DNA of 64,000 nt, from NCBI GenBank assembly GCA_015232575.1, contig JADFZL010000014.1, positions 62,001-126,000 of the forward strand, given 5' to 3'. This document shows, piece by piece, positions 35,589 through 44,752 of this stretch. Every line of letters begins with the position of its first letter. The first letter of the stretch is position 1. The position numbers and the translations under genes were made by a program. The notes below the pieces were generated by a model. The model had not been told where the DNA came from. It saw nothing but the letters and a program-made list of their open reading frames with translations, and searched no databases. The DNA comes from Candidatus Rifleibacteriota bacterium (GTDB taxonomy: Bacteria > Muiribacteriota > Ozemobacteria > Ozemobacterales > Ozemobacteraceae).

Positions 35589-36491
35589 TTACTCTGTCCA
35601 GAGCCAGGCTGCGCCGCGAACTCCGCTGGAATCGCCGTGTTTGCTTTTTACTATCTGGGTTTGTACCTCTTGACCGAAAACACTTGAAAAAAGCTGTTTT
35701 GGTACCATTTCGTAGAGTTCAGTAACATTGCTCATGCCGCCACCCAGAACAATAATGTCAGGGTCGAGAATGTTGATTACATGAGCAAGAGAACGCGCAA
35801 GGCGATCTATATATCTATCAAGAGCTGCCTGAGCAGATTTTTCACCTTTTCGTGCCATTGCAACAATCTGTTCAGATGTGACAACTGAAGAATTTTCAGT
35901 CGTCCTGGAATAATCTTCCTCAAAACCTTTTCCGGAAATCCATTTTTCAATACATGATTTCTTTCCGCACCAGCAGGCAGGTCCGGGATATTCATCCGGT
36001 TTCATCCATGGAAGAGGGTTGTGTCCCCACTCGCCGGCAACAAGGTTGTGCCCTGCCAGATGTTTTCCACCAACAGCAATGCCAGAGCCACAACCAGTTC
36101 CCAGAATTACCGCAAAAACAACGTTATAACCAGCGCCTGCACCATCTACTGCTTCAGATAGTGCAAGACAGTTTGCATCATTCATACAACGTACTTCACG
36201 TTTGAGAATCTGGCTCAGATCGCGGTCAAGCGGATGACCATTCAGAGCATTCGTATTAGCATTTTTGACACATCCGGTTTTCGAAGAAATTGTACCGGGA
36301 ATTCCCACACCCACGCTTCCAGTTTTTCCAAGAACACTTTCTGCCTCAGTTACAAGACCTGCTATTGTGGAAACGATTCCTTCGTAACTTCCGGATTCTG
36401 TATTGACTCGCTTACGATAAATTTCTTTCCCGTTATCGTTCAATGCGATAATTTCAGTTTTTGTCCCGCCAAGATCAATTCCAAGTCGCAT
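35589..36491 (-). CDS. ROK-family sugar kinase (glucokinase/fructokinase-like)
   Basis: 300 aa. N-terminal ATP phosphate loop GIDLGGTKTE (3-12), the ROK zinc motif (GEWGHNPL then CWCGKKSCIE, three Cys plus His) and the C-terminal adenosine motif VLGGGMSN. ROK kinases phosphorylate glucose, fructose, mannose or N-acetylhexosamines; the CWCGKK-C-IE-x-x-ISG form is common in fructokinase/NagK-type members, but substrate cannot be fixed. AGAGGT precedes the start. Last gene in the long minus-strand run from 42801. Confidence 0.88.
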   Translation of the reverse strand: MRLGIDLGGTKTEIIALNDNGKEIYRKRVNTESGSYEGIVSTIAGLVTEAESVLGKTGSVGVGIPGTISSKTGCVKNANTNALNGHPLDRDLSQILKREVRCMNDANCLALSEAVDGAGAGYNVVFAVILGTGCGSGIAVGGKHLAGHNLVAGEWGHNPLPWMKPDEYPGPACWCGKKSCIEKWISGKGFEEDYSRTTENSSVVTSEQIVAMARKGEKSAQAALDRYIDRLARSLAHVINILDPDIIVLGGGMSNVTELYEMVPKQLFSSVFGQEVQTQIVKSKHGDSSGVRGAAWLWTE

Positions 36492-36527
36492 TATCTGAAC
36501 CTCTGAATTGTGTTTTATTCCAGTTAC

Positions 36528-37010
36528 TTACATGTTATGAACCGGTACAGAACCATCTGAATCGGCTATAGGTGAGCGGCAGGAAGGGCAGAATTTCCAG
36601 TCACTCTGCACGTCAAATGAACATTTCGGGCATTTAACCTGTACTACAGGAACATTTCCGCACCATGGACAGAATTTTACGACGTCGTCAATTTCTTTCT
36701 GGCAATGATTGCAAAGAAGGCTGCCTTTTGATTCCGGGCGTGAAATGAGATAAACAATCAGTCCGAAAACAGAGGTGAAAAGAGTAAAGATTGCCCAGAT
36801 AAATGGCCTTGGATTCTTACGTTCCTGAGCATCAGCAAGAACAAATATCGCCGGTGCAAAGATCAGAAAGAGAAAGATTACTTTCGGAAGAAGGAACAAT
36901 ATGAATTTAATTACCATAAGGAAGGCGAGAACAATTCCAGCAATTACCAATCCCTTTTTGAGGTTCCATTCACCTTTTAAAGAATCAAGAATCAATTTTT
37001 CGATATTCAT
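36528..37010 (-). CDS. membrane protein with double zinc ribbon
   Basis: 160 aa from ATG 37010, which has GGAG 8 bases upstream. Three hydrophobic segments (about 20-90), then two zinc ribbons: CNHCQKEI...CPWCG and CPKCSFD...CPSC. Double zinc ribbon (DZR) domains of this sort are found in many membrane proteins of unknown function. It lies 50 bases after the anti-sigma gene and 36 bases before the ROK kinase. Confidence 0.8.
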   Translation of the reverse strand: MNIEKLILDSLKGEWNLKKGLVIAGIVLAFLMVIKFILFLLPKVIFLFLIFAPAIFVLADAQERKNPRPFIWAIFTLFTSVFGLIVYLISRPESKGSLLCNHCQKEIDDVVKFCPWCGNVPVVQVKCPKCSFDVQSDWKFCPSCRSPIADSDGSVPVHNM

Positions 37011-37060
37011 AATATAGTCTCCTTTATTTATCAATTTAGTATTATTAGTATTTTCACATT

Positions 37061-37831
37061 TCAAACATGCATTGAAACATGCTTTTTAAAAGAAAACATC
37101 TGTGAAATTTCAATTGAATATATTTTCGATTTAAAAACAAGAATTGGAGCAGATAAAGCAGAGAAAAAAGCTGCAAACAGAAGATATGCAATAAAAGGCA
37201 GATATTCATGCAGGGAATCTATAGTTGAAAAAGCTGTCAAATCTTTGAGATACTCAGTAAATACAGGTTGAGGAACGGAAGTTAAATGCCATAGGAATAC
37301 TGAAATAATCAGAAGATACGAATACTGCAGAATTCGTATTTCCCGTCCACCAAAGAACAAATATCCATAACTTGTATCAACATTCGAAAGTTTGTTATTA
37401 TCGCTCAAAATATCATCTTTCGACGCTTCTGAAACAATACCGGAAATAGTTTCTGCATGAACAGCTGCAACTGGATAAACTTGTGAAATCAGTATTTCTG
37501 GTAAAACTGATGCTTTTGCATCTTTTTCATCTTCAGCAACGAAAGGATTATTCATCGCAATATCTGCATAAACAGAAACGTCGGTATGCCCGGGAACTTC
37601 CTGTCTGGCATTATCCATCATTTTTTCAATATTTTGCCAGATTTTCCCGTTTAATAAAGGTTTCTTTTCAGATAATTCATTCAAAAGTTTACTAAAAGAA
37701 CGAATTTTTTCAGATTCAACTCTGCAAAAAGTACAAGTTTCGATATGCCTTTTCACGTAATCAGGCAACAGATCAATATCTACGGAAGATATTTCCGATA
37801 GTACTGATTCACATTCCGGCGGAATTTTCAT
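37061..37831 (-). CDS. anti-sigma factor with zinc-binding HxxxCxxC motif
   Basis: 256 aa from ATG 37831 (CAGGAAG upstream), starting 23 bases inside the sigma factor gene. The N-terminal H-I-E-T-C-T-F-C motif (residues about 30-37) is the ZAS signature that binds ECF sigma factors. Two membrane segments follow near residues 170-188 and 210-230. The central part is disordered and acidic. It should hold the adjacent sigma factor at the membrane until a signal is received. Confidence 0.8.
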   Translation of the reverse strand: MKIPPECESVLSEISSVDIDLLPDYVKRHIETCTFCRVESEKIRSFSKLLNELSEKKPLLNGKIWQNIEKMMDNARQEVPGHTDVSVYADIAMNNPFVAEDEKDAKASVLPEILISQVYPVAAVHAETISGIVSEASKDDILSDNNKLSNVDTSYGYLFFGGREIRILQYSYLLIISVFLWHLTSVPQPVFTEYLKDLTAFSTIDSLHEYLPFIAYLLFAAFFSALSAPILVFKSKIYSIEISQMFSFKKHVSMHV

Positions 37832-38399
37832 TTTGCTTCCTGCTTTCAACTTCTAATCTGAGCTTTTTCAACCCATTAAATATCCTGCTTTTAACTGTTC
37901 CCTCTGGACATTCAAGAATTTCAGATATTTCCTCAATTGAAAGTCCTTCAACGTGCCTCAACAGTAATGACATTCTCTGATCTTCGGGCAACATCGACAG
38001 GCATCTTTCAAGTTTTTCTGAAATAACACCATCATTCAAGTTTCTCAATTCTAATTCTGCTTCCCTCTTTTCAAAGATTTCAGAAGATGTTCCTACATCG
38101 ACCGGAATCTCCGAATTTTTTGCCAGTTTTTGTGAGTCAAGCCAGTTTTTTGCAACATTTCCGGCAAGTCTGAAAATCCACGTAATCGCCTTTCCCTTTT
38201 CGGGATCAAACAGCGGAGCTTTTACCCAGATTCGAAACATAACATCCTGAAATACCTCCTCAGCCTTTACTGATGAGCCAACATATCTTAAAATAAATCC
38301 GAACAATCTGCCTGAAATTGAGATGTAAAAAATCTCAAAAGATTTTTTATTTCCTTTGCCGATTTCCAACAGCAGAGTTTGATATGTTGTTTCGCTCAT
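37809..38399 (-). CDS. ECF-family RNA polymerase sigma factor
   Basis: 196 aa with sigma2 (residues about 20-90, including AEEVFQDVMFRIW and AITWIFRLAGN) and sigma4 (about 130-185, LPEDQRMSLLLRHVEGLSIEEISEIL then GTVKSRIF). The spacing and lack of region 3 define an ECF sigma. It overlaps the anti-sigma gene downstream and lies 45 bases after ligA. Confidence 0.92.
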   Translation of the reverse strand: MSETTYQTLLLEIGKGNKKSFEIFYISISGRLFGFILRYVGSSVKAEEVFQDVMFRIWVKAPLFDPEKGKAITWIFRLAGNVAKNWLDSQKLAKNSEIPVDVGTSSEIFEKREAELELRNLNDGVISEKLERCLSMLPEDQRMSLLLRHVEGLSIEEISEILECPEGTVKSRIFNGLKKLRLEVESRKQNENSAGM

Positions 38400-38444
38400 T
38401 TTTTCATTTCCTGAAAAGATATACAGGAAAATTTTTCATTCGGT

Positions 38445-40454
38445 TCATTCCTTAGTAAAATTTATTAGATCGTGCTCATTAATTATCGGAATTTTCAGAT
38501 CCAGGGCTTTTGTTTTCTTGCTCGACGAAAAGTTTTCCGCTTCCCGTGATCCGATTACCAGAAAATCAGTTTTCGCTGATACTGAAGAGGCAACACGCCC
38601 GCCATGCTTTTTGACAAGAGCCTCCAGCTCACGTCTCGGAACATCAGCCTCACCGGTAATAACAAACGTTTTCCCTGATATTTTTGAAGATACCGGTGCT
38701 GAAGATTCTTCAGTTTCGGATTGTCCGGTCCAGTATTTATCAAGATCATCGAGTAATCGTTTCACTCTTTCATCGTTCACAAATTCCTGAATTGAAACTA
38801 CTATTTTCTTATCAATGCCATGAATAGATTTCAATTCCTCTGCCGTAGCTGATCTCAAAGCTGCCGGGTTCCTAATTTTTTTTGCCGCATCTTCAGCAAT
38901 TACCTGCCCGACGTTTGGAATTCCAAGCGCTGCGATGACTTTTGAAAAAGGCGCTGTTCTCGCTTTTGCGATGTTGGCGAGAACTTTATCAGCAAGTTTT
39001 TCACCCATTCTTTCAATTCGCAGAAGATCGTCTCTGACAATTGAAAAAACATCTGTTTCCTGCTTAACAAGTCCTTCCTGAACAAGCTTTTCAACCAGTG
39101 ACGGGCCTACGTTTTCTATTTCCAGACTTTTGAGAAAATGTATTACACGCCTGATCAAAACCCCTGTACAATCAGAGTTCGGACACTTAACAACTGTCGA
39201 AGAGTCTTCGTCTGATGCACTTACAAGAACGTCTCCACCACATGAGGGGCATTTTTCCGGAGCAAGAATCTTCTTTTCTTCGCCGGTCCGATGTTCAGGA
39301 AGAGAACATACGATGTACGGAATAATGTATCCGGCTTTTTCAATAAGTACCATGTCTTTTTCGCGGATATCTTTTTCATTTATCTGGTCAAGGTTATGCA
39401 TAGAAGCACGCGAAACCGTTGTTCCGCCAAGTTCGACCGGTTCAAGATGAGCAACCGGAGTCAATTGCGACCTTCCAACCTGCCATTCAACAGAAAGCAG
39501 CCTGGTGCTGACCTGTTCCTGGGCAAACTTGTATGCCATTGCCCATTTCGGAGCTTTGGATGTTTCACGAAGTTCGTTTCGGGCCGCCAGACTGTCAACT
39601 TTCAAGACCGCTCCGTCGATATCGAAATCAAGTTTCTGGCGCAGCTCTTGTACTTGTACAAGGAATTGTATTATTTCTTCAAGTGAATTACATTTTTTTC
39701 TATGTTCACAAACAGGAAAACCATTTTCGTGTAAAAAGTCCAGCACTTTAACATGTTCTCTGAAGCCGAGTTCCATTGCCTGAGCAATGTCATACACCCA
39801 GAGTTTCAAACCTCTTTCACGCGACACTTCGGGATCAAGATTTTTCAGAGTACCGGCAGCAAGATTTCTGCAGTTTTTAAATGGCTGAAGACCTTCTTCG
39901 ATTCTTTTTCTGTTGAGTTCGACAAGTCTGCTTTTCTGAATGTAAATTTCTCCTCGTACATCCATGTCATGCAACCCTGGAATAACGAGCGGAAGCGCGT
40001 TAATCGTCTTTACATTTGCAGTTACCAGATCGCCCTCTCTGCCGTCTCCGCGGGTCAGCGCTGAAATATATTTTCCCTCTGAATAATGAAGTGAAATAGA
40101 CAGTCCATCAATTTTCAACTCGCAGACAATCGGAAATATCGTATCTCCAGCATCTTTCCGCATTCTGTTGATCCAATCGGTAAGATCGCTGTGAGAATAC
40201 GCATTATCAAGACTCATCATCGGAATGCGGTGAGCAGCCGTCTCAAAAGAAGTTGCCACTCCACCGACTCTCTGAGTAGGCGACTGCGGCAAAACATACT
40301 GCGGGTACTGCGCTTCAAGCGACTTGAGTTCCTGCATGAGCCTGTCGAATTCACGATCTTCAATTATCGGCTCAGCATCTACGTAATACGCACGTTCATG
40401 CTCAAGTATTACTTTTCTCAGTTCTTCAATTTTTTTCAAAACATCATCTGTCAT
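38445..40454 (-). CDS. ligA: NAD-dependent DNA ligase
   Basis: 669 aa, normal length. Adenylated lysine Lys114 in CELKIDGLS, OB fold region, a zinc finger (CPSCGGD...CPNSDC), helix-hairpin-helix repeats, and a C-terminal BRCT domain (about 595-669, GKTFVITGEADVPR). Seals Okazaki fragments and repair nicks. GAGGCAGG precedes the start. It sits between genes for an exported propeller protein and an ECF sigma factor. Confidence 0.97.
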   Translation of the reverse strand: MTDDVLKKIEELRKVILEHERAYYVDAEPIIEDREFDRLMQELKSLEAQYPQYVLPQSPTQRVGGVATSFETAAHRIPMMSLDNAYSHSDLTDWINRMRKDAGDTIFPIVCELKIDGLSISLHYSEGKYISALTRGDGREGDLVTANVKTINALPLVIPGLHDMDVRGEIYIQKSRLVELNRKRIEEGLQPFKNCRNLAAGTLKNLDPEVSRERGLKLWVYDIAQAMELGFREHVKVLDFLHENGFPVCEHRKKCNSLEEIIQFLVQVQELRQKLDFDIDGAVLKVDSLAARNELRETSKAPKWAMAYKFAQEQVSTRLLSVEWQVGRSQLTPVAHLEPVELGGTTVSRASMHNLDQINEKDIREKDMVLIEKAGYIIPYIVCSLPEHRTGEEKKILAPEKCPSCGGDVLVSASDEDSSTVVKCPNSDCTGVLIRRVIHFLKSLEIENVGPSLVEKLVQEGLVKQETDVFSIVRDDLLRIERMGEKLADKVLANIAKARTAPFSKVIAALGIPNVGQVIAEDAAKKIRNPAALRSATAEELKSIHGIDKKIVVSIQEFVNDERVKRLLDDLDKYWTGQSETEESSAPVSSKISGKTFVITGEADVPRRELEALVKKHGGRVASSVSAKTDFLVIGSREAENFSSSKKTKALDLKIPIINEHDLINFTKE

Positions 40455-40480
40455 ATACCTGCCTCAATATTGCGCTTGAA

Positions 40481-41665
40481 TTACATTGGAATTGCGGTCA
40501 GGTCGAAGGTTTGAATTCCTTTGTCTGTGCCGATCCAGAGGGTGGAGTCTGAGCCTGCGAAAAGGCATCTGATGTTTGTTGATTCGAGTCCTTCTGGTTT
40601 TCCGAATTTTTTGAATTTGCCATTTTTATACACTGCGAGGCCATTGCTGGTTCCTATCCAGAGGGAATCATCTGTTGCTGCAAGTGCATTTACTCTGTCT
40701 CCCGGAAGTCCATTTGCAGTCTTAAATGTTTTCCAGATAATAGGACTGCCCTGGAAAATCTCTGCAGGACTTTTTTCGAGCGATGCCAGACCATGCGGTG
40801 TTCCAAGAAAGATTTTCTTCTGAAAAACGCACTGCGAGAGGATCCAGTTGTGTGGAAGGCTGCTTGAAAACATGTCGAGTGTTATCCATGAATTTGGATC
40901 AGCACCAGGTTTGGTGAGATCCCAGATGCTTAATCCATCGTCATTTCCACATGCAATAAATGAATCAATTCTTGAAAGCGAACCAATCCAGATATCAGCA
41001 AGCCCGCCATTGGATATTTTTTTATCTATTCCATAAAATTTGCCGTCAGTTCCCTGAAAAGCTACCCCGGCCTGAGTTCCGGCCCACAATATTTTTCCGT
41101 CGTACAAAAGTGAATAGATCATTTCGCTCAAGAGTCCATCACTTTTTCGATAAGAAGTAAATGTTTTTCCATCAGATGTTGAGAACAATCCGAAAAAACT
41201 TCCCACCCAGAGCTTTGTACCATCATGCACAAGAGAAGTAGCATTAGGAGCAGAAAACTTTACCGAAGTTAATACTCCTTCTTTCAGTTTGGATATACCC
41301 TTTTCGTGTGCAATCCAGAGTATTCCAGACGTGTCGGCAAGAATGGAATTAACTGGCGGAGTAATGGCAGAATATTTTAAATAAGACAAGGTATTCCCTG
41401 TACGTTGTTCAGAGGGAAGTTCAATTTTCTGAGTCTGCTGAATCTGCGGCTGAGAGTGCGGCAGATTAATACGAGGCACGGGAACAGGCGCTGGAGCTGG
41501 TGCGGAAGGCGCAACAGAAGAAATGCCAGTTCCAGATGAAGTTTGAGATTCTTTCTTTCCCGACCACGATATGCTGATAAGGAACATTACCGCAATTACA
41601 GCTGCAATAATTAAATATTGAGAAATGTTTACAGTCTTTTTTGCAAGTGGATGGTTCTTTTTCAT
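40481..41665 (-). CDS. membrane-anchored beta-propeller protein (two-component-regulator propeller type)
   Basis: 394 aa. One N-terminal membrane helix (about 17-35), a Pro/Ala-rich linker (50-85), then repeated blades with the pattern (I/L)-W-(I/V)-G-(T/S)-x-x-G-(L/V) (for example LWVGSFFGLF, LWAGTQAGV, LWIGTSNGLAVY, LWIGTDKGIQTF). Such blades normally form the sensor part of large hybrid kinases, but no kinase domain follows here. It overlaps the solute-binding-protein gene by ATGA, so the two products may work as a sensing pair in the periplasm (inference). Confidence 0.8.
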   Translation of the reverse strand: MKKNHPLAKKTVNISQYLIIAAVIAVMFLISISWSGKKESQTSSGTGISSVAPSAPAPAPVPVPRINLPHSQPQIQQTQKIELPSEQRTGNTLSYLKYSAITPPVNSILADTSGILWIAHEKGISKLKEGVLTSVKFSAPNATSLVHDGTKLWVGSFFGLFSTSDGKTFTSYRKSDGLLSEMIYSLLYDGKILWAGTQAGVAFQGTDGKFYGIDKKISNGGLADIWIGSLSRIDSFIACGNDDGLSIWDLTKPGADPNSWITLDMFSSSLPHNWILSQCVFQKKIFLGTPHGLASLEKSPAEIFQGSPIIWKTFKTANGLPGDRVNALAATDDSLWIGTSNGLAVYKNGKFKKFGKPEGLESTNIRCLFAGSDSTLWIGTDKGIQTFDLTAIPM

Positions 41666-42801
41666 TTGTTTTCTCCGGTAAGAGGCATTGGAACGAAAGC
41701 GCCATTTTTTACAAACGCAAGCTGTACCCGTCTGGTTTCGTTTCCAGTTTCGTCAAGTCCGCCTTTGCCGGCTACACCGCTGTATGATCTTATTCTGGAA
41801 AGAGAATCACGAATCGAATCACTTGTACCATCAGATGTCATTATTGCCATTCCGACAAGTTTCATTGCATCATAACCATGTGCCGCAAATGAATCTGGCA
41901 AAATATTATATCTTTTCTGATAGCTTTCAATGAATCTTGCTGCATCAAGTCCGCCTCTTTCAGGATCAAACGGATAAGTCAAAACTGTATTCTCAGCCGA
42001 GATTCCAGCAAGAGTAAGAAATGCCGGAAGTGCCATTCCATCGCCTCCAAAAGCTGGAACATTTATTCCAGCTTCACGACAGTGTTTTAAGACCATCGCC
42101 GATTCTTTGAAAAGTCCCCATATTACTATTCCTTCGGGAGATGCTTTTTTTATTCTGCTGATCTGAGTTCTGAAATTAATATCACCGGCAGAAAATTCTT
42201 CCATAGCAACGATCTTCTGTCCAAGTTTTTCAGCATTTCTTCTATAGGTTCGAGCACCTTCTGAGCCATATTTGTTTGTATCATGAATTATTGCTATTCT
42301 TCTGATACCCAATTTTTCTACTGTGTACCTGGCAAGTTCGTTGGCCTGAACATTGTCATCTGAAAGGCATCTGAATGAGTATGGGAAATTAACGCGCGTA
42401 ATAAAAGGGTTTGTACTAACAGCGGTAATAACAGGTACCTTTGCAATTTCGCAAATTCGCTGAATATTCATTGTGTTATCGGAACTAATTGCTCCAATGA
42501 TCAATGCAGCGCCTTTTTTATAAATAAGGTCTCTTGCTGCTTCAGCCGCAATAACCTTGTCATTCTGGTCGTCTGCGGAAATTACTTCAATGACTTTTCC
42601 TGCTGTATTACCAGCCGAATTTATATGAGAAACGGCAAGCTGAATCCCGCTTTCATGTGATTTTCCATAAGCTGCGGCTGGACCAGTTAACGGGCCAATG
42701 ACTCCGATAATAATTCTGTTCGTTTTTCCACCCCAGGTAAAATATATCCCGGCAACAGCAAGAATCAATGCCAACGATGGAATAAAAAACCTGTTATTCA
42801 T
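41662..42801 (-). CDS. periplasmic solute-binding protein (Leu/Ile/Val-type)
   Basis: 379 aa with an N-terminal signal or anchor (MNNRFFIPSL plus hydrophobic core) and the type I periplasmic fold: IIIGVIGPLTGPAAAYG (about 30-46), then LIIGAISSDNTM and PVITAVSTNPFIT. Typical of branched-chain amino-acid (LivJ/LivK) binders, though the ligand is not deducible. No permease or ATPase gene is nearby; instead it is coupled to a propeller protein, which argues for a sensory rather than a transport role. It starts just upstream of the 123-bp repeats. Confidence 0.85.
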   Translation of the reverse strand: MNNRFFIPSLALILAVAGIYFTWGGKTNRIIIGVIGPLTGPAAAYGKSHESGIQLAVSHINSAGNTAGKVIEVISADDQNDKVIAAEAARDLIYKKGAALIIGAISSDNTMNIQRICEIAKVPVITAVSTNPFITRVNFPYSFRCLSDDNVQANELARYTVEKLGIRRIAIIHDTNKYGSEGARTYRRNAEKLGQKIVAMEEFSAGDINFRTQISRIKKASPEGIVIWGLFKESAMVLKHCREAGINVPAFGGDGMALPAFLTLAGISAENTVLTYPFDPERGGLDAARFIESYQKRYNILPDSFAAHGYDAMKLVGMAIMTSDGTSDSIRDSLSRIRSYSGVAGKGGLDETGNETRRVQLAFVKNGAFVPMPLTGENK

Positions 42802-42812
42802 TCCCAGCCTCC

Positions 42813-43304
42813 TTTTTTAGAGGGGGCACGCGCCCCCTCTCGGCATTCGAACAAGTTCGAATGCCTCACTCCCCGCGGTCGGGCACTTTGTGCCCTCCGC
42901 TTTATGCACCATACGTTTTCACATAACTAAAGCTCTTTTTTAGAGGGGGCACGCGCCCCCTCTCGGCATTCGAACAAGTTCGAATGCCTCACTCCCCGCG
43001 GTCGGACACTTTGTGCCCTCCGCTTTATGCACCATACGTTTTCACATAACTAAAGCTCTTTTTTAGAGGGGGCACGCGCCCCCTCTCGGCATTCGAACAA
43101 GTTCGAATACCTCACTCCCCGCGGTCGGACACTTTGTGCCCTCCGCTTTATGCACCATACGTTTTCACATAACTAAAGCTCTTTTTTAGAGGGGGCACGC
43201 GCCCCCTCTCGGCATTCGAACAAGTTCGAATGCCTCACTCCCCGCGGTCGGGCACTTTGTGCCCTCCGCTTTATGCACCATACGTTTTCACATAACTAAA
43301 GCTC
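42813..43304. repeat. structured tandem repeat, 123-bp unit x4
   Basis: Four head-to-tail copies, with AGAGGGGGC starting at 42819, 42942, 43065 and 43188 (period exactly 123), nearly identical. Each unit holds GAGGGGGC-ACGC-GCCCCCTC, GGCATTCGAAC-AA-GTTCGAATGCC, the constant CTCACTCCCCGCGGTCG, GGGCAC-TTT-GTGCCC and an AT-richer tail (ACGTTTTCACATAACTAAAGCTC). The order of hairpins and loops is the same as at 18851-19100, but the stems differ with base pairing kept. Occupies the whole 521-base gap between two minus-strand genes. No open frame of interest. Confidence 0.92.
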
Positions 43305-43322
43305 GGCGATTCGTGTTTCCAT

Positions 43323-43685
43323 TTAGAATGCGTTTCTGATGAAGTTGATAATCATCATGTAAACTCCCATATACAAACCCATAATGAAAAAGAATATCAG
43401 TGAGAAAAAGAAGAATGGAGCTTCCCTTACAACTTTTTTGACTAGTTCGCCCTCTTCTTCTTCGAAAAAGTTCAGTTTATTTACAAGCCCATCGTAAAAA
43501 AGAAAGGTCAGAGAAGCAAGTCCTGTGAATCCGAAGATGAATCCAAAGGCAATTGCAAAAACAGGAGTATAAGGATTATGCGGCGCGGTCGAAAACAGAA
43601 TATATGACAAACCAAGACTGATTGCCAATATTCCGGTAAAAACAAAAGACACAGAAAAGAACCAGAACCACAAAAACTGCTTCAT
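43323..43685 (-). CDS. small membrane protein, unknown function
   Basis: 120 aa with four hydrophobic segments (about 4-30, 41-63 and two near 90-115), a short acidic loop FFEEEEGEL and no motif that I recognise. Starts 3 bases after the end of the MazG gene, so the two are co-transcribed. Confidence 0.7.
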   Translation of the reverse strand: MKQFLWFWFFSVSFVFTGILAISLGLSYILFSTAPHNPYTPVFAIAFGFIFGFTGLASLTFLFYDGLVNKLNFFEEEEGELVKKVVREAPFFFFSLIFFFIMGLYMGVYMMIINFIRNAF

Positions 43686-43688
43686 AGT

Positions 43689-44120
43689 CTATATTCTTTT
43701 CCATTTCCCTTTGAATTGATCAACAGGATATTTCTTCGCATTTTTTATCATTTTTTCAGAAAGAGTACTTGATAAATCTATTTTCATATAGATCGAAAGA
43801 CTCAGCAGGTATGCAATAACATCGGCCATTTCTTCAGCAATTTCCTTATGCCTGGTTTCTGATATCCCCAGAGAATTCGATTGATTATAAATTGAAGGAC
43901 CTGAGCTACTTTCTGCCTGAACAGTCAGATTTTCACTCTCCTCAGTTTTGTCTGAATCGGGAAAGACATCCCATTGAAAATGTTCGAGCAACTCAGCAGC
44001 TTCAATGCAAATCGAAGCTGCAAGATTTCTCGGAGTATGATATTTCCGCCATTCACGCTCTGTGATAAATTTGTCCACAAGTTGTTTCAATTCAGAAATT
44101 GTTGTTTCATTATCATTCAT
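43689..44120 (-). CDS. MazG-like nucleotide pyrophosphohydrolase
   Basis: 143 aa from ATG 44120, with AAGGAT nearby; the ATG at 44138 is alternative. The all-alpha NTP-PPase motifs are E40-x-x-E43 in CIEAAELLEHFQW and E-E-x-x-D in EIAEEMADVIAYL. An insert of about 30 Ser-rich residues lies between them. The W-R-x-Y-H-T-P-R-N-L-A segment is typical of the dCTPase/MazG-like branch, which removes abnormal or excess dNTPs. Co-transcribed with a small membrane protein. Confidence 0.85.
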   Translation of the reverse strand: MNDNETTISELKQLVDKFITEREWRKYHTPRNLAASICIEAAELLEHFQWDVFPDSDKTEESENLTVQAESSSGPSIYNQSNSLGISETRHKEIAEEMADVIAYLLSLSIYMKIDLSSTLSEKMIKNAKKYPVDQFKGKWKRI

Positions 44121-44138
44121 GTCACTATCATCCTTCAT

Positions 44139-44752
44139 TCATCACTAAATAATTTGAAGGATAACCCAACAGGAGTTTTTTTCGCAAGTATTTCGGCAGA
44201 TAAATATTTCTTATCCACCAAAGACACGGCAGCGAAAGAAAAGACAAGACAAGAAAAGACTTTTGTCCGCAGATTACGCAGATTTTCAAGATTTTAGTTT
44301 TGAAATTAAAGATTTTGGATTGGTGATGGTTATGATTAAGGAGAAGGAGAATAATTGATTATAAGGAATTATGAAAGATATTGAAGAATTTTGGAAACTT
44401 TAGCAATGTTACTTATTACGCAAAATCTTAAATAAGGGGTCAAATTTGCATAATAACTTTTGGGTGGGCTGTCATCTCGAACGAATGTGAGAGATCTCCA
44501 TAAATGCGAGATTTCTCCCTTCGGTCGAAATGACATAATATAAATGACCCTTTAATTTCGATTTGCGGTACTTAGCAAATACAAGCATTCGAACAAAAAC
44601 GCGAATAGGCGTAGCAAAAAATGCAAAAACCGTTTTTCTCAGCTTTTCTCAGCGCCTCTGCGTCTCTGCGTGAGTTCTCTCTTTTGTCAGTAATAATATT
44701 TTGGGGATTCAGAGAGAGTCGTAAATTGAATATAAACGCCGGTGTTTAAAGA
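44139..44752. other. gene-free stretch with decayed dispersed sequences
   Basis: Holds a MITE-like element (listed separately), a TCCGCAGATTACGCAGATT tract near 44266 and a CTCTGCGTCTCTGCGTGA tract near 44657. I see no plausible coding region. The other sequence is AT-rich. Confidence 0.6.
44419..44567. repeat. MITE-like palindromic element (copy 3)
   Basis: 149 bp. Ends: CGCAAAATCTTAAATAAGGG at 44419 and the imperfect complement TGACCCTTTAATTTCGATTTGCG ending at 44567 (only key bases are conserved). Inner palindrome core 44471-44534, GTCATCTCGAACG...GGTCGAAATGAC. The TIR type is the same as copy 4 at 51198. Confidence 0.75.

Noticed and set aside
42813..43304. CRISPR array
   Set aside because: The period is 123 bp with near-identical copies throughout; there are no unique spacers between short repeats and no cas genes.
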